A stretch of 64,000 bases of DNA. Source: CBDCCV01 sp965215025. Lineage in GTDB: Bacteria; Bacteroidota; Rhodothermia; Rhodothermales; Salinibacteraceae. The notes beneath the pieces were generated by a model. The model was not told where the DNA came from and searched no databases. It worked only from the letters and a program-made list of their open reading frames with translations. Positions within the stretch are counted from its first letter, which is position 1, and the number at the start of each line of letters is the position of its first letter. Of the stretch, positions 60,748-64,000 are shown in pieces. The translations under genes were made by a program, and so were the position numbers. The DNA lies in contig CBDCCV010000002.1 of assembly GCA_965215025.1 (NCBI GenBank), positions 682,001 to 746,000 on the forward strand, read 5' to 3'.

Positions 60748-62205
60748 TCATTCGTTCGGTCCGACGACTGGCGGGGGCTCCCAGCCCTCCGGCGGCCTGT
60801 TGTAGTAAGCACGCTTGTAAAGCGGAGGGGGCGCCGTTTCGCGGAGTGCGTTCAGGCGCTCCGACATCGTGCTGACGATCTCGGGATGGCTCTCGGCCAC
60901 ATTCCGGTCTTCGGTAGGATCGGTCTCGAGGTTGAACAACTGCACGGCCCAGCTCCCCCCCGGTTGCTCTCTATGCCGCCGCAGCTTCCACGGCCATTGG
61001 ATGAGTGCTCCTCTCGACCTGCGCTCGCTGTCTTCTATCATAAGCGGAATCTCGCTTCGTCCGCTGGGCTCGCTCTCGAAGAGCAGCGGGCCCAGATCGA
61101 GACCGTCGATCTTCCGGTCATCGGGCAACTCGGCCCCAGCCACGTGGGCGACGGTGGGGAAGAAGTCCGCTACGTACACCAGACTGCTCGCTGTCCTGGT
61201 CGGGGCGATCTCTCCCTTCCAGTAAGCAAAGGCCGGCACGCGCACGCCCCCTTCGTAGTACGTCCCCTTTCCACCGCGCAATGGGTCGTTGCTAGCCTGG
61301 AGGCGGAGATTGCCCCCGTTGTCGGAGGCGAAAAGCAAAAGCGTGTTCTCGAGCTGGCCCCTTTCCTTCAAGGCGTCTACGATGCGCCCGACCTGCACGT
61401 CCAGCGCTTCTACCAAACCCAGATGGTTGCGCCGGTTTCGCCTCTCTTTCTGGGTTTCCCCTTCGACCTCCTCGTAGCGGCGCGTGTAGCGCTCGGGCGC
61501 CTGCTTAAAGCCGTGCACAGCGTAGGCGGGATGGTACAGGAAGAGCGGCTGCTCGGAAAAGTCGTGCTTCCGGATGATGCGGGCGGCGTCCTCACCCAGC
61601 AGGTCGGTCGCGTAGCCCCCCTCGCGCACCGGACGCCCGTTGCGGTGCCAGTCGAGCCCGCCCAGCCGGAACTCGTGGGTGAAGTGATCGATCTGCGTAT
61701 AAAGGCCGTAGTGATAGTCGAAGCCGCGCTCCGTCGGAAGGTGCGCCGGCGACGCATGGCCGAGGTGCCACTTGCCGACGATGGCGCTGTAGTAGCCGGC
61801 TTCCTGCATGACTTCCCCCAGCGTGACTTCATCGAGCGGTACGGCATAGTCGCCCCAGTTTCGGACGACGCCGGAGGCCATGCCTGAGCGCCACGGGTAG
61901 CGCCCCGTCATGAGCGCCGTGCGCGTGGGCGTGCAGATGGGCTGCGCGTAGAAGCGGTTGAAGCGCATGCCCCGGGCGCTCAGGCGGTCGATGTGAGGGG
62001 TGCGCGCGCGGCCGCCGTTGTAGCCCACGTCGCCCCAGCCGAGGTCATCGGCGAGGATCAGCACGACGTTGGGACGCGGCGCCGCCCCCGTCGCTGCGCC
62101 GGGCGCCGCAGCTCTCTGCGCGAGACTGTCTCCCGCCAGCAGCAGGAAGCTCGACACCACCAAAAGCGCCCCTTGCGCGATGAGGGTTGCCGTGAACCGT
62201 TTCAT
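60748..62205 (-). CDS. Family S1 sulfatase (no. 11), arylsulfatase B-like
   Basis: A Sec signal (LLVVSSFLLLAGDSLAQ) precedes NVVLILADDLGWGDVGYNGG, the maturation motif CTPTRTALMTGRYPWRSGM (Cys91), AGYYSAIVGKWHLGHASPAH and LLFASDNGGNLRLQASNDPL. The DDLGWGDVGYNG and CTPTRTALMTGRY forms resemble N-acetylgalactosamine-4-sulfatase-like enzymes. 485 residues. The stop lies about 77 bases before the next start. Confidence 0.92.
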   Translation of the reverse strand: MKRFTATLIAQGALLVVSSFLLLAGDSLAQRAAAPGAATGAAPRPNVVLILADDLGWGDVGYNGGRARTPHIDRLSARGMRFNRFYAQPICTPTRTALMTGRYPWRSGMASGVVRNWGDYAVPLDEVTLGEVMQEAGYYSAIVGKWHLGHASPAHLPTERGFDYHYGLYTQIDHFTHEFRLGGLDWHRNGRPVREGGYATDLLGEDAARIIRKHDFSEQPLFLYHPAYAVHGFKQAPERYTRRYEEVEGETQKERRNRRNHLGLVEALDVQVGRIVDALKERGQLENTLLLFASDNGGNLRLQASNDPLRGGKGTYYEGGVRVPAFAYWKGEIAPTRTASSLVYVADFFPTVAHVAGAELPDDRKIDGLDLGPLLFESEPSGRSEIPLMIEDSERRSRGALIQWPWKLRRHREQPGGSWAVQLFNLETDPTEDRNVAESHPEIVSTMSERLNALRETAPPPLYKRAYYNRPPEGWEPPPVVGPNE

Positions 62206-62315
62206 AAGTTGAGTCCTTTCTAAGAAGGAATGCTCCCGCCGCGGGGGCAGTTGCTCGACCTCCCTGCTCCGTGAAAAACAACGGAGCGATTCGCAGAGCC
62301 GCGTTCGGCGCGGCC

Positions 62316-63716
62316 CTACTCTCCAGCGTCGGACCGAGACAGAAGCCGCACGGGCTCGGACGGCATGGATTGAAGGGCCTTTTGCAGCTTGCTCCGCGCC
62401 GCCGTAGCCTCCGCGCCGCCTTCTCCCGGCGACATCGGGCGTTTCTCGCGCGGGTCTTCAGCAATGTGGTAGAGGCGGCCGTCGCTATAAAGCTTCCACT
62501 CCCGGTCCCACACGAAGCGCGCCTCTGGCGGCCCCTTGACCGGCTTCCAGACCGGCGTCGGCCGGTAGTAGGAGAACAGCCACTCGCGCGCCTGGCCTTC
62601 CTCGCCGCGCAACTGCGGCGCGTAGCTGACGCCGTCGAGCGTCACGTCCGGCTTCGGCACGCCCGCAAACGCGGCCAGCGTCGGGAGCACGTCGCTGAAG
62701 CCGATCAGGTCGTCGGAGACCTCACCGCTCGGCACGGTGCCCGGCATCCACGCTATCATCGGCACGTGCATGCCCGCCTCGTTGGTTCGGCCCTTGCCGC
62801 CCCGGTACGGCTCGCCGTTGACCTCGTACGTCAGCCTGCCATTCGTACCGTTGTCGCTCGTAAAGACGATGAGGGTTCGCCTTTCGATGCCGAGCGCCTC
62901 GACCTTGTCCCGAATGCGCCCCACCATCTTGTCGAGGTAGGCGACCATGTCCTTGAAGTTCTGGGGGTCACTCTGGTCGCGGCTTTCGCTGTCCGGCGTC
63001 GGGGGGAGCGGGTTGTGCGGCAGGATCATCGGGTAGTATGCGAAAAACGGTTCATTCTGATGCTCTTCCATGAACCGCAACAGGTAGTTCGTGACGATGG
63101 TCGGCCCGTACTCGTCTTCGCCGAACGTCCGGCGCTCGCCGTTGACGTTGAGTATGGGCTTCCAGTAGCGGCTGCCCCGGGCACGCACGTTCCACAGGAT
63201 CCATTCGTCGAAGCCTGCCCCCCCCGGCAGGCTGCCTCTTCCCTGCCTTTCCTTCTCGTAGCCCTCCCGCCCATAGAGCTGCCACTTGCCGACCGCCACG
63301 GTGGCATAGCCAGCTCGCTGAAATACATGGCCAAACGTCGTAATCTCCGGACTGAGTAGCCCGAAAGCCGTGTAGTTGCGGATGTTGGACTGTCCGCTCA
63401 TGATCTCCACGCGGCTCGGCGTGCAGAGCGGCTGGGAATAGGCGTGGGAGAACTGGAGTCCTTGCTGCGCCATCGCGTCGAGGCGAGGCGTTTCGAAGTC
63501 GCTCTGTGCGTAGGTCCCGAACACCTCCTCGCCCACATCGTCGGCCATGATCAAAATGATATTTGGCCTTTCATGTGCGTCCGCTACGGATGACTGCGAC
63601 GGAGGTCCCGAAGAGGCGCATCCTGCGACTCCCAGCACGGCAAGCGCTATCGCCGAGACGAGAAGTAGCAATGGCCGTGACATGAAAGCCATTCGGGAAC
63701 GGGGAGGAATTGACAT
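62316..63716 (-). CDS. Family S1 sulfatase (no. 12), lipoprotein
   Basis: The start is uncertain: ATG at 63716 lies four bases after the FGE stop, and inner ATGs occur at 63692 and 63683. A lipoprotein signal ends LGVAGC. The core has NIILIMADDVGEEVFGTYAQ, LCTPSRVEIMSGQSNIRNY (Cys98 from the first start), AVGKWQLYGREGYEKERQGR and VFTSDNGTNGRLTYEVNGEP. 466 residues from the first ATG. It follows the FGE gene without a gap, so the modifying enzyme and this sulfatase are made together. Confidence 0.92.
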   Translation of the reverse strand: MSIPPRSRMAFMSRPLLLLVSAIALAVLGVAGCASSGPPSQSSVADAHERPNIILIMADDVGEEVFGTYAQSDFETPRLDAMAQQGLQFSHAYSQPLCTPSRVEIMSGQSNIRNYTAFGLLSPEITTFGHVFQRAGYATVAVGKWQLYGREGYEKERQGRGSLPGGAGFDEWILWNVRARGSRYWKPILNVNGERRTFGEDEYGPTIVTNYLLRFMEEHQNEPFFAYYPMILPHNPLPPTPDSESRDQSDPQNFKDMVAYLDKMVGRIRDKVEALGIERRTLIVFTSDNGTNGRLTYEVNGEPYRGGKGRTNEAGMHVPMIAWMPGTVPSGEVSDDLIGFSDVLPTLAAFAGVPKPDVTLDGVSYAPQLRGEEGQAREWLFSYYRPTPVWKPVKGPPEARFVWDREWKLYSDGRLYHIAEDPREKRPMSPGEGGAEATAARSKLQKALQSMPSEPVRLLSRSDAGE

Positions 63717-63720
63717 GGGC

Positions 63721-64000
63721 TCAAGCGTCAGCCGCACAGCGAAAGCCAAGGTTGCCGGTCGAACTGTCCGGCGTGTTCCGGCTGCGGGCGGCTACGCGAT
63801 AACGGTTGCAGTAAGAGCGGTGGCACAGGTAGGACCCTCCCCGCATGACTTTCGCCTGACCAGTCGGCGGACCAGCCGGATTTTCGCGCGGCCCGTCCAC
63901 ATGAAAGTCGGGACTGAACCAGTCGGCGCACCAGTCCCACACATTGCCAGCCATCCCGTAGAGTCCGTATCTATTAGGGGGGAAGGAACCCACAGGAGCC
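63721..64000 (-). CDS. Formylglycine-generating enzyme (sulfatase-modifying factor), C-terminal part
   Basis: The frame runs from the right edge to the stop at 63721-63723; the start lies outside the window. It reads PPNRYGLYGMAGNVWDWCAD, then VMRGGSYLCHRSYCNRYRVA, then SSTGNLGFRCAADA. The LCHRSYC Cys pair (five residues apart) is the copper-binding active-site pair of aerobic FGE. FGE oxidises the Cys of CxPSR in sulfatases to formylglycine, which the S1 enzymes need for activity. Its place ahead of twelve sulfatases, with sulfatase 12 starting four bases after its stop, is telling. Confidence 0.9.
   Translation of the reverse strand, partial: APVGSFPPNRYGLYGMAGNVWDWCADWFSPDFHVDGPRENPAGPPTGQAKVMRGGSYLCHRSYCNRYRVAARSRNTPDSSTGNLGFRCAADA

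Noticed and set aside
1..64000. CRISPR arrays, rRNA and tRNA genes
   Set aside because: No regularly spaced repeats and no rRNA or tRNA-like sequence were noticed on reading; a covariance-model scan was not possible.

Overview
The window is a high-GC stretch of bacterial chromosome. It is most consistent with a marine or saline member of the Bacteroidota/Rhodothermota side of the tree (Rhodothermales-like). The basis is a DUF3078-type Bacteroidota outer-membrane protein remnant, a TolC-type channel, a Na+/sugar symporter next to galactokinase, and a very sulfatase-rich polysaccharide degradation locus. This placement is an inference. No rRNA or tRNA gene was seen.

Layout. (1) 1-2759, plus strand: the end of a sodium/solute symporter, galactokinase (galK), and a LacI-family regulator broken by an internal deletion and frameshift. 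(2) 2850-13330: a pile-up of mobile DNA. A truncated ISKra4-like transposase is followed by an integrated ~5.56 kb plasmid (3217-8777) whose repA is split between its two ends. Tn3-type miniature inverted-repeat elements (TIME-like) sit at both borders. The plasmid carries an iteron origin, a PIN-domain toxin/antitoxin cassette, a resolvase pseudogene and a secreted protein pair. Next come an intact-looking IS701-family element, a vapBC-like pair, a decayed tyrosine recombinase and an IS630-family element with an amber stop. (3) 13347-64000, all minus strand: a roughly 50 kb array of secreted enzymes.

The array contains 12 family S1 sulfatases, the C-terminal end of a formylglycine-generating enzyme (the sulfatase-activating enzyme) at the right edge, and glycosidases that look like GH27, GH127, GH116, GH2, GH5 and GH78. 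It also has a trehalase-like alpha/alpha-barrel enzyme, three paralogous parallel beta-helix proteins ending in a C1q-like jelly roll, a DUF3604 (PHP-type) protein and a TolC protein. An IS256-family pseudo-element splits the DUF3078 gene inside the array. No SusC/SusD pair lies in the window.

Working together (inference): the sulfatases, activated by FGE, strip sulfate from a branched polymer. The rhamnosidase, arabinofuranosidase, galactosidases and beta-helix enzymes then cut the sugars, and the symporter plus GalK take up and phosphorylate galactose. A sulfated galactan, arabinogalactan or rhamnogalactan of algal origin is the simplest substrate guess. Two near-identical palindromic sites, upstream of the GH127 and GH78 genes, are candidate operators of a shared regulator.
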